From Microbacterium radiodurans (GTDB lineage: Bacteria > Actinomycetota > Actinomycetes > Actinomycetales > Microbacteriaceae), in NCBI RefSeq assembly GCF_008710705.1, contig NZ_VYRZ01000003.1, forward strand, positions 372,001 through 436,000: a DNA stretch of 64,000 nt, read 5' to 3'. Below, one piece after another: positions 32,784-41,396 of the stretch; positions within the stretch are counted from its first letter, which is position 1; the number at the start of each line of letters is the position of its first letter. The position numbers were made by a program, and so were the translations under genes. The notes below the pieces were generated by a model. That model was not told where the DNA came from and did no database searches. It saw nothing but the letters and a program-made list of their open reading frames with translations.

Positions 32784-33641
32784 TCAGGACAGCGCCGCGC
32801 GGATGCCGTCGACGAACGACGTCGTCGGCCGGCCGATCAGACGCGAGAGGGTCGCGTCCTCGACATCCAGGACTCCGTCGCGGATGCCGGCGTCGATCCC
32901 GGCGACGAAGGCCGCCGTGCCGGTGTCGAGTCCGGCGTGCTCGAGCGCCGCGACGTGCTCGGCCTCGGTGAGCCACACGTAGGTGACGTCGCGCTCCAGC
33001 ACCTCGGCCGCCGCGGCGGCGATGTCGTCGTAGCTCACGCGCGTGTCGCCGGCGAGCTCGTACACGGCTCCGATGTGGCCGTCGTCGAGCAGCACGACCG
33101 CGGCGGCCTCGGCGAGGTCTGCACGCGTCGCCGGGGCGATCACGGCCGCGCCGACGGATGCCGCGATGACGCCGGACTCCGCTGCCCGCTGCACGTCCGG
33201 CACGAAGTTCTCGATGTACCAGTTGTTGCGCAGCACCACGGCCGGCAGGCCGCTCTCGGCGATCGCGGCCTCGGTCGCACGGTGGTCGGCGCCCAGCGCC
33301 CAATCGAATGTGTCGGCCTTCGGCGCGCTCGTGTAGACGAATCTCGACACCCCGGCGGTTGCGGCGGCCGAGACGACGTTGCGGTGTCCGTCCGCGCGGC
33401 TTCCGGGTTCCGAACCCGAGACGAGGAGGAGGGCGTCGATGCTCGCGAAAGCCTCGGCGAGGGAGGCCGGGTCGTCGTAGTCGACGCGTGCCGTCCGCAC
33501 GCCGCGGGCCGCGAGATCGGCGACCTTCGAGACATCGCGAGCCCCCGCGACGATGGTGTCGGCAGCGGTGCCGCGGGCGAGGAGCGAGTCGACGACGAGG
33601 CGGCCGAAGTGGCCGCTCGCGCCGGTGACGAGGATGGTCAT
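32784..33641 (-). CDS. NmrA-like NAD(P)H-binding protein, quinone oxidoreductase type
   Basis: This 285-residue atypical SDR (NmrA/QOR2 group) binds NADPH through TGASGHFG at residues 6-13 and probably reduces quinones. Other marks are LLLVSGSEPGSR, VYTSAPKAD and LRNNWYIEN, typical of the QorB branch. The catalytic Tyr-Lys pair of classical SDRs is not evident. The ATG follows GAAAGGATCACG. It is divergent from an HxlR regulator that most likely controls it, as in the qorR/qorB arrangement known from Corynebacterium. Confidence 0.86.
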   Translation of the reverse strand: MTILVTGASGHFGRLVVDSLLARGTAADTIVAGARDVSKVADLAARGVRTARVDYDDPASLAEAFASIDALLLVSGSEPGSRADGHRNVVSAAATAGVSRFVYTSAPKADTFDWALGADHRATEAAIAESGLPAVVLRNNWYIENFVPDVQRAAESGVIAASVGAAVIAPATRADLAEAAAVVLLDDGHIGAVYELAGDTRVSYDDIAAAAAEVLERDVTYVWLTEAEHVAALEHAGLDTGTAAFVAGIDAGIRDGVLDVEDATLSRLIGRPTTSFVDGIRAALS

Positions 33642-33708
33642 CGTGATCCTTTCGATCGGGTGTCGATCGAAGCAACCGCGGCTCGGACTCTCAGCATTCC
33701 ACGCGAGG

Positions 33709-33745
33709 GGTACCCACTTTCGAGTAAGGTACCCACGTGAAAGTG
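33709..33745. promoter_or_regulatory. Candidate HxlR operator with leaderless promoter
   Basis: GGTACCCAC occurs twice (33709-33717 and 33728-33736), 19 bp apart, and CACTTTC/GAAAGTG form an inverted pair around the second copy. The -10 hexamer TAAGGT (33725-33730) overlaps the second copy and ends 6 nt before the regulator's GTG, so binding would shut off the regulator itself. Confidence 0.6.
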
Positions 33746-34102
33746 AGTCTGGGGCGGCTGCAGCAGCAGCATGACGCGGTCTTCCGCGAGAACTGCCCGA
33801 CGCGAACGGTCCTCGATCACGTCATGAGCAAGTGGGGCGTCCTCGTCCTGATGAACCTGACCGATGGGACGGCGCGCTGGGGCGAGCTGCGCCGGACCGT
33901 CGAGGGCATCAGCGAGAAGATGCTCGCCTCGACCCTCCGCACCCTCGAGGCCGACGGGCTCGTCGTCCGGACGGCGCACCCGGAGGTGCCGCCGCGTGTC
34001 GACTACGCCCTCACCCCGCGGGGTGAGGATCTCATGGAGCGCATGATGCCGCTCATGGAGTGGATCGCGGAGAACGCCGACGACATCGTGGCGCGCCCCT
34101 GA
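33737..34102 (+). CDS. HxlR family winged-helix transcriptional regulator
   Basis: This 121-residue DNA-binding protein has the HxlR core: LDHVMSKWGVLVLMNL, RWGELRRTVEGISEKMLASTL and VRTAHPEVPPRVDYALT. A cysteine at position 21 (ENCPTR) lies where redox-sensing HxlR proteins such as YodB, HypR and QorR carry their reactive thiol, so quinone or electrophile sensing is likely (inference). It is divergent from the quinone reductase gene. A GTG two codons later is an alternative start. Confidence 0.9.
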   Translation: MKVSLGRLQQQHDAVFRENCPTRTVLDHVMSKWGVLVLMNLTDGTARWGELRRTVEGISEKMLASTLRTLEADGLVVRTAHPEVPPRVDYALTPRGEDLMERMMPLMEWIAENADDIVARP

Positions 34103-34165
34103 CATCGGGGAGGTGTGCGCGGCATCCTGAGCGTTCCGTCCGAACCCTTCCCGTCCCCCGGTGAG

Positions 34166-34185
34166 CGATATATCGTTGAGTATCG
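34166..34185 (+). promoter_or_regulatory. AT-rich palindromic region before padR
   Basis: CGATATATCG (34166-34175) is a 10-bp palindrome followed by TTGAG and a second TATCG. It is an AT-rich island about 35 nt before the start codon, fitting a PadR autoregulatory site and the promoter -10 region together. Confidence 0.5.
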
Positions 34186-34208
34186 GTAACGAGACCTGGG
34201 AGGTCAGC

Positions 34209-34811
34209 ATGAGCGGAACATTCCCCACCGGCGGTTTCGGCGGTCGCGACAGCGGCAGCGGGGCCGGCAACATCTTCGGAGGACGCGGCGGATTCAACGT
34301 CAGCGACCTCGGCAACAACGTCTTCGAGGCCTTCGACCAGCTTCGTTCGACCTTCGAGCAGAAGGTCAACACGCGCGTCGGCCGCGGCGACGTCCGGGCA
34401 TCCGTGCTCGCGCTCCTCGCCGAGCAGCCGATGCACGGCTACCAGATCATCCAGCGCATCGAGGAGCGCAGCGGCGGCTCGTGGAAGCCGAGCGCCGGCT
34501 CGGTCTACCCGACGCTCCAGCTGCTCGCCGACGAGGGCCTGATCCAGGCCGAGGAGTCGAACGGTCGCAAGACGTACTCGCTCACCGAGGCGGGACGGGC
34601 GGCAGCCGCCGAGTCGGGCGAGAAGCCCGCGCCGTGGGAGAGCACCACGCGTGATCACCACCGCATGACGGCGCTGCCCAAGGCCGGCGTCGAGCTCGCA
34701 CAGGCTGCCGCTCAGGTCGGTCGCAGCGGGTCGGCGGAGCAGGTTCAGCAGGCCGTCGAGATCCTCGACGACGCGCGCCGCAAGCTCTACGCCCTTCTCG
34801 CGCAGGCCTGA
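34209..34811 (+). CDS. PadR family transcriptional regulator
   Basis: This 200-residue regulator has a Gly-rich N-terminal extension of about 35 residues, then the PadR winged helix at about 60-140: VLALLAEQPMHGYQIIQ, GSVYPTLQLLADEGLI and GRKTYSLTEAG. A C-terminal helical part (QQAVEILDDARRKLYALL) probably dimerises. GGGAGG lies 8 nt before the ATG at 34209; the earlier in-frame ATG lies inside the AT-rich palindrome region and is unlikely. It is 5 bp from the following UbiB-like gene and probably co-transcribed with it. Confidence 0.88.
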   Translation: MSGTFPTGGFGGRDSGSGAGNIFGGRGGFNVSDLGNNVFEAFDQLRSTFEQKVNTRVGRGDVRASVLALLAEQPMHGYQIIQRIEERSGGSWKPSAGSVYPTLQLLADEGLIQAEESNGRKTYSLTEAGRAAAAESGEKPAPWESTTRDHHRMTALPKAGVELAQAAAQVGRSGSAEQVQQAVEILDDARRKLYALLAQA

Positions 34812-34816
34812 CCGGG

Positions 34817-36559
34817 GTGGTCGCGGCTTCCGCGTCCCCGACCGCATCGCCCGGATCGCCCACGCGGCCGGGCGATGCGGTCACGCGCGCGCGGTATCGG
34901 CGGATTCTCCGATTCGCCGCGCGAGCGCTCGTGCAGACGTGGTGGTTCGAGCTGTTCCTGCCGCGCGTGGGCCTGACCCGGCTGGCCGAGCGGAGTCGTC
35001 CGAAGCGGATGCGGCGCATCGCCCGCCGCTTCCACGCCCTCGCCGTGGACCTCGGCGGCCTCATGATCAAGGTCGGGCAGTTCATGTCCTCGCGTCTGGA
35101 CGTGCTGCCGCCCGAGATCACGACCGAGCTCCAGGGCCTCCAGGACGAGGTCCCGCCGGTCGACTTCGCGCTCATCCGGTCGGCCACCGAGGCCGAGCTC
35201 GGGATTCCGCTCGATCGCGCCTACGCCTCGTTCGACCCCGTCCCGCTCGCCGCGGCATCCCTCGGCCAGGCGCACCGCGCCACCCTGACCGCCGATCAGG
35301 CCGCCGACGCCGGCTTCACCGAGGTCGTCGTCAAGGTGCAGCGACCGGGCATCGACGCGATCGTCGAGGTCGACCTCGCGGCGCTCCGCCGCATCGCGCA
35401 GTGGCTGCGACGCATCCGCATCGTCTCGCAGCGCGTCGACATGCCCGCACTCGTCGAGGAGTTCGCCGTCACGAGCCTCGACGAGATCGACTACCGTCAC
35501 GAGGCCGCCAACGCGGAGCGCTTCCGCGAGGAGTTCGCGCAGAACCCCCGTGTGGCCGTCCCCGAGGTCGCGTGGGAGCGCTCGACGGGCAAGGTGCTCA
35601 CCCTCGCCGATGTGACGGCGATCAAGATCACGGATGCCGCCGGCCTGCGCGCCGCGGGCATCGACCCGGCCGAGGTCGCCGCCGCCTTCGCCTCGGTCAT
35701 GTTCGATCAGTTCTTCGGCTTCGGCTACTTCCACGCCGACCCGCACCCGGGCAACGTCTTCGTCACCCCGCGCCCGGCGGGCGCGTCGCCCGACGCGCCC
35801 GCGTGGCGGCTCACCTTCATCGACTTCGGGATGATGGGCGAGATCTCGCCCGGCACCCGCGAGGCGCTCCGCCGCGTGCTCGTCGCCGTCGCGGCGCGCG
35901 ACGGCAAGGCGCTCGTCGCCGGGATCGGCGAGGTCGGCGCCCTGCTGCCGAGCGCCGACGTCCGCGAGCTCGAGCGCGCGATGACGCAGCTGTTCGCGCG
36001 CTTCGGCGGCATGGGGTTCGCCGAGCTCCGGCACGTCGATCCGCGGGAGTTCCGAGACTTCGGCGAGGAGTTCGGCGAGCTCGCGCGGGCGCTGCCGTTC
36101 CAATTGCCCGAGAACTTCCTGCTCGTCGTGCGCGCGGCATCCCTCACCTCCGGGGTCTGCACGTCGATCGATCCGGACTTCAACGTGTGGGATGCCGTCG
36201 AGCCGTACGCGCTGCGTCTGCTGAACGAGGAGCGCGGCGGCATCATGCGCGAGGCCGCCCAGCGCGCGATGTCATTGGCCGACGTCACGATGCGTCTGCC
36301 GCGGCGCCTCGACGACCTGATCACGCACCTGCAGGACGGCAACCTCGACTTCGACAGCCGCCGGCTCGAGCGCCGCATGTCGCGCCTCGAGCGGCTCGGC
36401 CGGCGTGCGGTCTCGGGCATCGTCTTCGCGGGACTCCTCGTCGGCGGCGTGCTGCTGCGTCCCGACGACGAGACCTTCGGAACGGTTCTCATGGCGCTGT
36501 CGGTGCTGCCGCTCGGGCATGTCCTGCTGGCCGGGTTCTTCGACGGCGCGCGTCGCTGA
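34817..36559 (+). CDS. UbiB/ABC1 (AarF) family atypical protein kinase
   Basis: This 580-residue protein has the ABC1 kinase-like domain. Visible are QFMSSRLDVLP, the Ala-rich nucleotide loop AAASLGQAHRA, VVVKVQRPG, YFHADPHPGN and the metal-binding FIDFGMMG. Two hydrophobic segments near the C-terminus (VSGIVFAGLLVGGVLL and the final 25 residues) probably anchor it in the membrane. UbiB proteins support quinone or isoprenoid lipid metabolism by ATPase activity (known); the client here is unknown. GTG start 5 bp after padR. No ubiquinone pathway genes are near. Confidence 0.9.
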   Translation: MVAASASPTASPGSPTRPGDAVTRARYRRILRFAARALVQTWWFELFLPRVGLTRLAERSRPKRMRRIARRFHALAVDLGGLMIKVGQFMSSRLDVLPPEITTELQGLQDEVPPVDFALIRSATEAELGIPLDRAYASFDPVPLAAASLGQAHRATLTADQAADAGFTEVVVKVQRPGIDAIVEVDLAALRRIAQWLRRIRIVSQRVDMPALVEEFAVTSLDEIDYRHEAANAERFREEFAQNPRVAVPEVAWERSTGKVLTLADVTAIKITDAAGLRAAGIDPAEVAAAFASVMFDQFFGFGYFHADPHPGNVFVTPRPAGASPDAPAWRLTFIDFGMMGEISPGTREALRRVLVAVAARDGKALVAGIGEVGALLPSADVRELERAMTQLFARFGGMGFAELRHVDPREFRDFGEEFGELARALPFQLPENFLLVVRAASLTSGVCTSIDPDFNVWDAVEPYALRLLNEERGGIMREAAQRAMSLADVTMRLPRRLDDLITHLQDGNLDFDSRRLERRMSRLERLGRRAVSGIVFAGLLVGGVLLRPDDETFGTVLMALSVLPLGHVLLAGFFDGARR

Positions 36560-36609
36560 CGCGTTCCCGGTCGAGCGCTCGCCGGGTTCGGGCGTGCCCG
36601 TCCCGGGCG

Positions 36610-36615
36610 TAGCCT
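36610..36615 (+). promoter_or_regulatory. -10 hexamer TAGCCT, leaderless promoter
   Basis: TAGCCT ends 7 nt before the ATG at 36623. Confidence 0.55.
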
Positions 36616-36622
36616 GGGTGCC

Positions 36623-37351
36623 ATGCCCGCCGAGCCGTCCGCCGCCGCCGCGCGGGCGCAGCTCGAGGGGCTCGCCGCCGCTCTGGCCGGCGCGCCCGAC
36701 CTCGTGCCGTCGCTCCGCCGGGGTGACGGCGCGCGCTCGGTCGAGGCGGGGTCCGTCACCCGCGCCGCCGCGGTCCTCATCCTGTTCGGCGTCCTCGACG
36801 GCTATCCGAGCGATCACGCGCCCGAGGCGGCGCTCTCGCGCGATCTCGACGTGCTGCTCCTCGCTCGGGCCGCGACTCTGAGATCGCACCCCGGACAGGT
36901 CGCCCTCCCCGGCGGCCGGGTCGACCCGGGGGATGAGGACGCCGTCGCCACGGCGCTGCGCGAAGCACGCGAGGAGACGGGGCTCGACACCGACGGGGTC
37001 GACGTCCTCGGGGAGCTTCCTCCCGTGCCGCTGGAGTACTCCCGCCACCTCGTGACGCCGGTCCTGGCCTGGTGGCGGCGCCCGTCGAAGGTGCGGGTGG
37101 TCGATGTCGCCGAGTCCGCCGCCGTCTTCCGCGCGCCGGTCGCCGACCTGCTCGATCCCGCCCACCGCGTCACGACGGTCCTCCGCCGCGATGGTCGGGA
37201 ATGGCGCGGGCCCGGCTTCCTCGTCGGTCCGGCAACCGGTGGGCACCTCGTCTGGGGGTTCACGGCGATGCTGCTCGACGAGATCTTCACGCGACTCGGG
37301 TGGACCGAGCCCTGGGACAGAGCGCGCGAACTCTCGCTGCCGGCGGAGTGA
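36623..37351 (+). CDS. Nudix hydrolase, coenzyme A pyrophosphatase-like
   Basis: This 242-residue hydrolase carries a complete Nudix box with GGRVDPGD at the start and REAREETGLD at its end (about residues 93-118). The preceding LRSHPGQVALPGGR matches the UPF0035/CoA-diphosphatase signature, so it probably hydrolyses CoA or a derivative to ADP and phosphopantetheine. The first 45 residues are an unrelated helical extension. A leaderless single gene. Confidence 0.87.
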   Translation: MPAEPSAAAARAQLEGLAAALAGAPDLVPSLRRGDGARSVEAGSVTRAAAVLILFGVLDGYPSDHAPEAALSRDLDVLLLARAATLRSHPGQVALPGGRVDPGDEDAVATALREAREETGLDTDGVDVLGELPPVPLEYSRHLVTPVLAWWRRPSKVRVVDVAESAAVFRAPVADLLDPAHRVTTVLRRDGREWRGPGFLVGPATGGHLVWGFTAMLLDEIFTRLGWTEPWDRARELSLPAE

Positions 37352-37385
37352 CGGGTCGCGACGCCCTGCCGGGGTCGCGTCCGCG

Positions 37386-38690
37386 TCAGAATCTCCAGAT
37401 CAGCGGCACGTAGAGCACGGCGGCGGCGAGGAACAGCAGCGCGAGCGGCAGCCCGAGCCGCCAGTAATCGCCGAAGCGGTATCCGCCCGGGGACATGACC
37501 ATGAGATTGACGGGAGTGGCCACGGGCGTCAGGAACGCGGCGGCTCCGGCAACGGTCAGGGCCATGAGGAAGGGCAGGGGGCTGACGCCGAGACTCGTGG
37601 CGACGGAGGTCGCGACGGGTGCGACGATCAGCACCGTCGCGACGTTGGAGATGAACTGGCCGAGGACGACGACCACGACGCAGACGACCAGCAGCGCGAT
37701 GTGCGGGTCGGCGGCGCCGACGACGGCGAGCAGGCCGTCCGCGACGAGGTCCGCGGCTCCCGTGTCGAGGAAGGCGACCGACAGCGGGATCATCCCCGCG
37801 ATGAGCACGAGGGTCGTCCACGAGATGCCCGTGTAGAGGTCGGGCAGCCGGACGACCCGGGTGAGGATCAGCGCTCCGGCCGCCAGCAGGCCGGCGATCG
37901 CTGCGGGCACGGCGCCGGTCGCCAGGACGACGACCATCGCGGCGGTGATGACGACGGTGCGCCGGAAGCCGGTGCGGGCCCGCCGCCGCGTGCGGACGGC
38001 GCCGGTCCGCACGACCTCGGGTACGAGCGAGAGGGTTTCGCTCTCGCGGTCGGAGAGCTCCGCCGGTTCGGGCTCGGGCCCGCACCGGGGGAGCAGCCGC
38101 GGGCCGAGCGTCACGACGACGGCGACCGTGGCGATCGTCAGCGGCACGCCGACGAGGGCGAACTCGAAGAAGCCGAACGAGCGACCCGCCTCGGATGCCG
38201 CGAGCTCGGATACCACGACGTTCACCGGCGTCCCGGTCAGCGTCAGCAGCGAGGCCGCCGACGCGACGAAGGCGAGGGGGATCATCAGCTGGGACGTCGG
38301 GATCCGCGAGCGTCGGGCGATGACGACCGCGACGGGGATGAGCGCGGCGACGGCGCCGTTGATGCTGATGAGCGCGGTCAGCACGGCGGCGATGCCGCCG
38401 AGCCGGACGAGGACGCCGCCCCGCCGCGTTCCCGCGCGCGCGAGGATGACCCCGCCGACCCAGCGGGTGACGCCGCTCGTCTCGAGCGCCGTCGCGACGA
38501 CGAACAGGCTCGCGATGAACAGCACCGTCGGGTCGCCGAATCCGGCGAGGGCGGAGGGCAACGACAGGACGCCGGTCGCCCACAGCGCGACGGCGACGCC
38601 CACCGCGACGACCTCGAGCGGCACGCGTGCTGAGAGGAACGCGGCGATCGCCGCGCCGAGGATCAGGAAGGTCGCGACGATCGGATCCAC
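37386..38690 (-). CDS. SLC13/DASS family permease
   Basis: This 434-residue polytopic protein of the ion transporter superfamily moves dicarboxylates, sulfate or similar anions with sodium or protons. The two half-repeats end in TLTGTPVNVVVSE and FLTPVATPVNLMV, the conserved substrate-site hairpins, and FISNVATVLIVAP is present. A soluble acidic/basic loop divides the halves. The GTG at 38690 is chosen because ACGCTA (TAGCGT on the minus strand) lies 7 nt upstream; the longer open frame would give a Pro-rich N-terminus without support. Confidence 0.85.
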   Translation of the reverse strand: MDPIVATFLILGAAIAAFLSARVPLEVVAVGVAVALWATGVLSLPSALAGFGDPTVLFIASLFVVATALETSGVTRWVGGVILARAGTRRGGVLVRLGGIAAVLTALISINGAVAALIPVAVVIARRSRIPTSQLMIPLAFVASAASLLTLTGTPVNVVVSELAASEAGRSFGFFEFALVGVPLTIATVAVVVTLGPRLLPRCGPEPEPAELSDRESETLSLVPEVVRTGAVRTRRRARTGFRRTVVITAAMVVVLATGAVPAAIAGLLAAGALILTRVVRLPDLYTGISWTTLVLIAGMIPLSVAFLDTGAADLVADGLLAVVGAADPHIALLVVCVVVVVLGQFISNVATVLIVAPVATSVATSLGVSPLPFLMALTVAGAAAFLTPVATPVNLMVMSPGGYRFGDYWRLGLPLALLFLAAAVLYVPLIWRF

Positions 38691-38697
38691 CCGTCCC

Positions 38698-38703
38698 ACG
38701 CTA
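38698..38703 (-). promoter_or_regulatory. -10 hexamer TAGCGT, leaderless promoter
   Basis: On the minus strand TAGCGT ends 7 nt before the GTG at 38690. Confidence 0.5.
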
Positions 38704-38762
38704 CCGGCGCCTCCGCCGGACGGGGGAGGCGCCGGTGGCGACGGCTTTGGCAGGCTGGAGGA

Positions 38763-40190
38763 GTGGAACCTCGCATCGAAACGCACACGGCATCCGAACC
38801 CTCCGCACCGACCCGCCGGGCCTCCCGGCGGATCACCCGACGAACGGTCGCGGTCGCGACGGCGCTCGCTCTCGCGGCGACGCTCACGGCCTGCAGCACC
38901 GACGAGACGGACGCACCGGCCCCGGGGGGCTCGGCATCGCCCGTCGCGATTCCCGAGACCCCGGTGGGGATGCAGTCCCAGTGGGTCCTCGACGAGATCA
39001 ACGGGGACGACGAGACGACGACGGCGGAGATCGAGGAGCGTTTCGACGCGGCGATCCTCGATCAGCTCAGCGCGACCGATCTGCAGAGCGTGTTCGCCGA
39101 CCTGCGCGCCGCGGCACCGTGGACGCCCATCGGCTACGAGGGCTCCGACGTGCAGGCACGGGTGACGATCGAGGCGTCGGACGTCGCCTACGACATGAGC
39201 GTTTCGGTGACGCCGGACGGACTGATGGACGGGCTCCTGTTCGGGGAGTCCGTCGCCGACCGCACCCCCGCGGCGTCGTGGGACGAACTCGGCGAGCAGA
39301 TCGAGGACGCGCCCTTCGCGGCGTCGCTCGCCGTGAGCACCGTCGGCGACGCGGACCCGTCGGTCGACCGGCGGTTCGGGTCCGCCGATCCGATGCCGAT
39401 CGGGTCGATGTTCAAGCTCTGGGTCCTCGGGGCGGTCGTCGACGCGGTCGAAGCGGGGACGCTGTCGTGGGACGACGAGCTGACCATCGACGCCCGCGTG
39501 CGGAGCCTGCCGAGCGGCGAGCTGCAGGATCTACCCGACGGGTCGACCGTCTCGGTGCGCGAGGCCGCCGAGAAGATGATCGCGATCAGCGACAACACCG
39601 CGACCGACGCCCTCATCCTCGCGGTGGGACGGGACCGCGTCGAGGCGGCGATGACGGACATGGGAGCCACCGCCGCCGAACGGAACATCCCGTTCCCGAC
39701 GACGCGCGAGCTCTTCTGGCTGCTGTTCGGCGAGGAGGATCTGCGGACCCTCTGGGCAGGGGCGGACGGCGACCCGACGGCCCGCGCCTCGGTGCTCGAG
39801 CGCATCCCCGCCGGGGTGCCCGACCTCTCCGCCGCCGGAGCCGTGACGCCCGCGTGGCGCGACGGCGTCGAGTGGTTCGCGACACCGGACGACATCGCGG
39901 CTGCGCACGTCGCTCTGCAGGAGCGGGCCCGGACGGATGCCGGAGCCCCCGTCCGGGAGATCCTGTCCGCGAACCCGGGATCGCAGTTCGACGACGTGTG
40001 GACCTACGTCGGGTTCAAGGGCGGAAGCTCGCCCGGCGTGCTCGCGGGGTCGTGGTACCTCGAGCGGGAGAGCGCCGAGCCGGTCGTGGTGAGCGTGTTC
40101 GCGCAGGCGGACGACGCGCAGACCCTCGCGAACCCGGGAATCGCCTACGGATGGGTCGAAGACGCCGCGGCGCTGCTCGGCGCCCCGTAG
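38763..40190 (+). CDS. Beta-lactamase-like serine hydrolase lipoprotein
   Basis: This 475-residue exported protein has an Arg-rich signal sequence and a lipobox ending LTAC (Cys44). After an N-terminal domain (about 65-165) comes a class A-like catalytic domain with SMFK (Ser215, Lys218), SDN at 276-278 and KGG in place of KTG. I cannot find the ExxLN omega-loop glutamate of class A enzymes, so beta-lactam hydrolysis is uncertain; a penicillin-binding or esterase role is possible. The start is GTG with CAGGCT 6 nt before it. Its TAG stop doubles as part of the next gene's -10 hexamer. Confidence 0.85.
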   Translation: MEPRIETHTASEPSAPTRRASRRITRRTVAVATALALAATLTACSTDETDAPAPGGSASPVAIPETPVGMQSQWVLDEINGDDETTTAEIEERFDAAILDQLSATDLQSVFADLRAAAPWTPIGYEGSDVQARVTIEASDVAYDMSVSVTPDGLMDGLLFGESVADRTPAASWDELGEQIEDAPFAASLAVSTVGDADPSVDRRFGSADPMPIGSMFKLWVLGAVVDAVEAGTLSWDDELTIDARVRSLPSGELQDLPDGSTVSVREAAEKMIAISDNTATDALILAVGRDRVEAAMTDMGATAAERNIPFPTTRELFWLLFGEEDLRTLWAGADGDPTARASVLERIPAGVPDLSAAGAVTPAWRDGVEWFATPDDIAAAHVALQERARTDAGAPVREILSANPGSQFDDVWTYVGFKGGSSPGVLAGSWYLERESAEPVVVSVFAQADDAQTLANPGIAYGWVEDAAALLGAP

Positions 40191-40193
40191 CCT
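40188..40193 (+). promoter_or_regulatory. -10 hexamer TAGCCT built on the preceding stop codon
   Basis: TAGCCT begins with the TAG stop of the upstream gene (40188-40190) and ends 6 nt before the ATG at 40200. Confidence 0.6.
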
Positions 40194-40199
40194 GACCCG

Positions 40200-41381
40200 A
40201 TGAGGCGACGGACGACAGCGCAGCGCGCGGGCCACCGGAACACGCCGATCACGGTCGCAGGGCTCGCGGTCGCGACCGCACTCTTCACGGGGTGCGCTCC
40301 CGCAGGCGGTGGGGCGTCCGGCGTGGTGTCGCCGGCGCCGAGCGGGACGAACACCGCCGGTCCGACGGCCGAATCGCCGGGAGACCTCGGGCCCGCTTTC
40401 TTCCGCCCCGCGGGCGAGCCGGCCGCGGCGGCCGTCGGTCTCGCGGCGCCCTGGTCGGCCGTGGCTCTCGCCGACGGTACGCGGCTCGTCAGCGAGCGCG
40501 ACTCGGGTGACGTCGTCGAGGTGGACGCTGACGGCGCGACCCGGGTGGCCGGAACGGTCGCGGAGGCGTCCGCGGGTGGCGAGGGCGGTCTGCATGGGCT
40601 CGCGGTCCCGCCGGGCGACGAGGGGTGGCTCTACGCGTACGTCGGCACCGCGGACGACAACCGCGTCGTGCGGATGACGATCGGGGGAGCCCCGGGCGCC
40701 CGGACGCTCGGGTCGCCCGAGGTCGTCGTCGACGGCATCCCGCGCGATCGTGTGCACAACGGCGGACGGATCGCGTTCGGACCCGACGGGATGCTGTACG
40801 TCGCGACCGGCGATGCGAGCGAGCGCGACGTCGCGCAGGACCGCGAGTCGCTCGCCGGCAAGATCCTGCGGGTGACCCCGGAGGGGGAGCCGGCGCCGGG
40901 GAACCCGTTCGGGACGGCCGTCTATTCGTACGGGCACCGCAACGTGCAGGGTCTCGCGTGGACGGCGGACGGCACGCTGTGGGCCAGCGAGTTCGGTCAG
41001 GACTCCTTCGACGAGCTCAATCGCATCGAGCCGGGCGGCAACTACGGCTGGCCGGTGCACGAGGGTGCGGGAGGCGGCGCCGAGTTCGTCGATCCGGTGC
41101 TCACCTGGGCGCCGGCGGACGCGAGTCCGAGCGGCCTCGCCGCCGCGGGCGACACGCTCTTCGTGGCGTCGCTGCGCGGTGAGCGGGTGTGGGCGGTCGA
41201 TGTCTCGGGCGGCGCCGTCGTCGGCGAGCCCGAGGCCCTGTGGGCGGGGGAGTTCGGCCGCATCCGCGACGCCGTCGTCGCCGGCGATGACCTGTGGCTG
41301 CTGACGAACAACACCGACGGCCGCGGGAGTCCCAGCTCCGACGACGACCGCCTGCTGCGCGTGCCTCTCGCGGCGAGCTGA
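40200..41381 (+). CDS. PQQ-type soluble glucose/sorbosone dehydrogenase family lipoprotein
   Basis: This 393-residue six-bladed beta-propeller protein has a signal sequence with probable lipid-modified Cys32 (FTGC). The GSDH family blocks are visible: GGLHGLAVPPG, VHNGGRIAFGPDGMLYVATGD, SYGHRNVQGLAW and LNRIEPGGNYGWP. It would oxidise an aldose sugar outside the membrane. No PQQ synthesis genes are in the window, so cofactor supply is open and a non-enzymatic propeller cannot be excluded. A leaderless gene; it begins 9 bases after the upstream stop. Confidence 0.88.
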   Translation: MRRRTTAQRAGHRNTPITVAGLAVATALFTGCAPAGGGASGVVSPAPSGTNTAGPTAESPGDLGPAFFRPAGEPAAAAVGLAAPWSAVALADGTRLVSERDSGDVVEVDADGATRVAGTVAEASAGGEGGLHGLAVPPGDEGWLYAYVGTADDNRVVRMTIGGAPGARTLGSPEVVVDGIPRDRVHNGGRIAFGPDGMLYVATGDASERDVAQDRESLAGKILRVTPEGEPAPGNPFGTAVYSYGHRNVQGLAWTADGTLWASEFGQDSFDELNRIEPGGNYGWPVHEGAGGGAEFVDPVLTWAPADASPSGLAAAGDTLFVASLRGERVWAVDVSGGAVVGEPEALWAGEFGRIRDAVVAGDDLWLLTNNTDGRGSPSSDDDRLLRVPLAAS

Positions 41382-41396
41382 TCCGCGCGGCGGCGA

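Noticed and set aside
31783..33675. A 630-codon minus-strand frame across the PEP mutase-like gene and the terminator
   Set aside because: It runs through a palindromic terminator and a supported gene on the other strand and has no recognisable domain.
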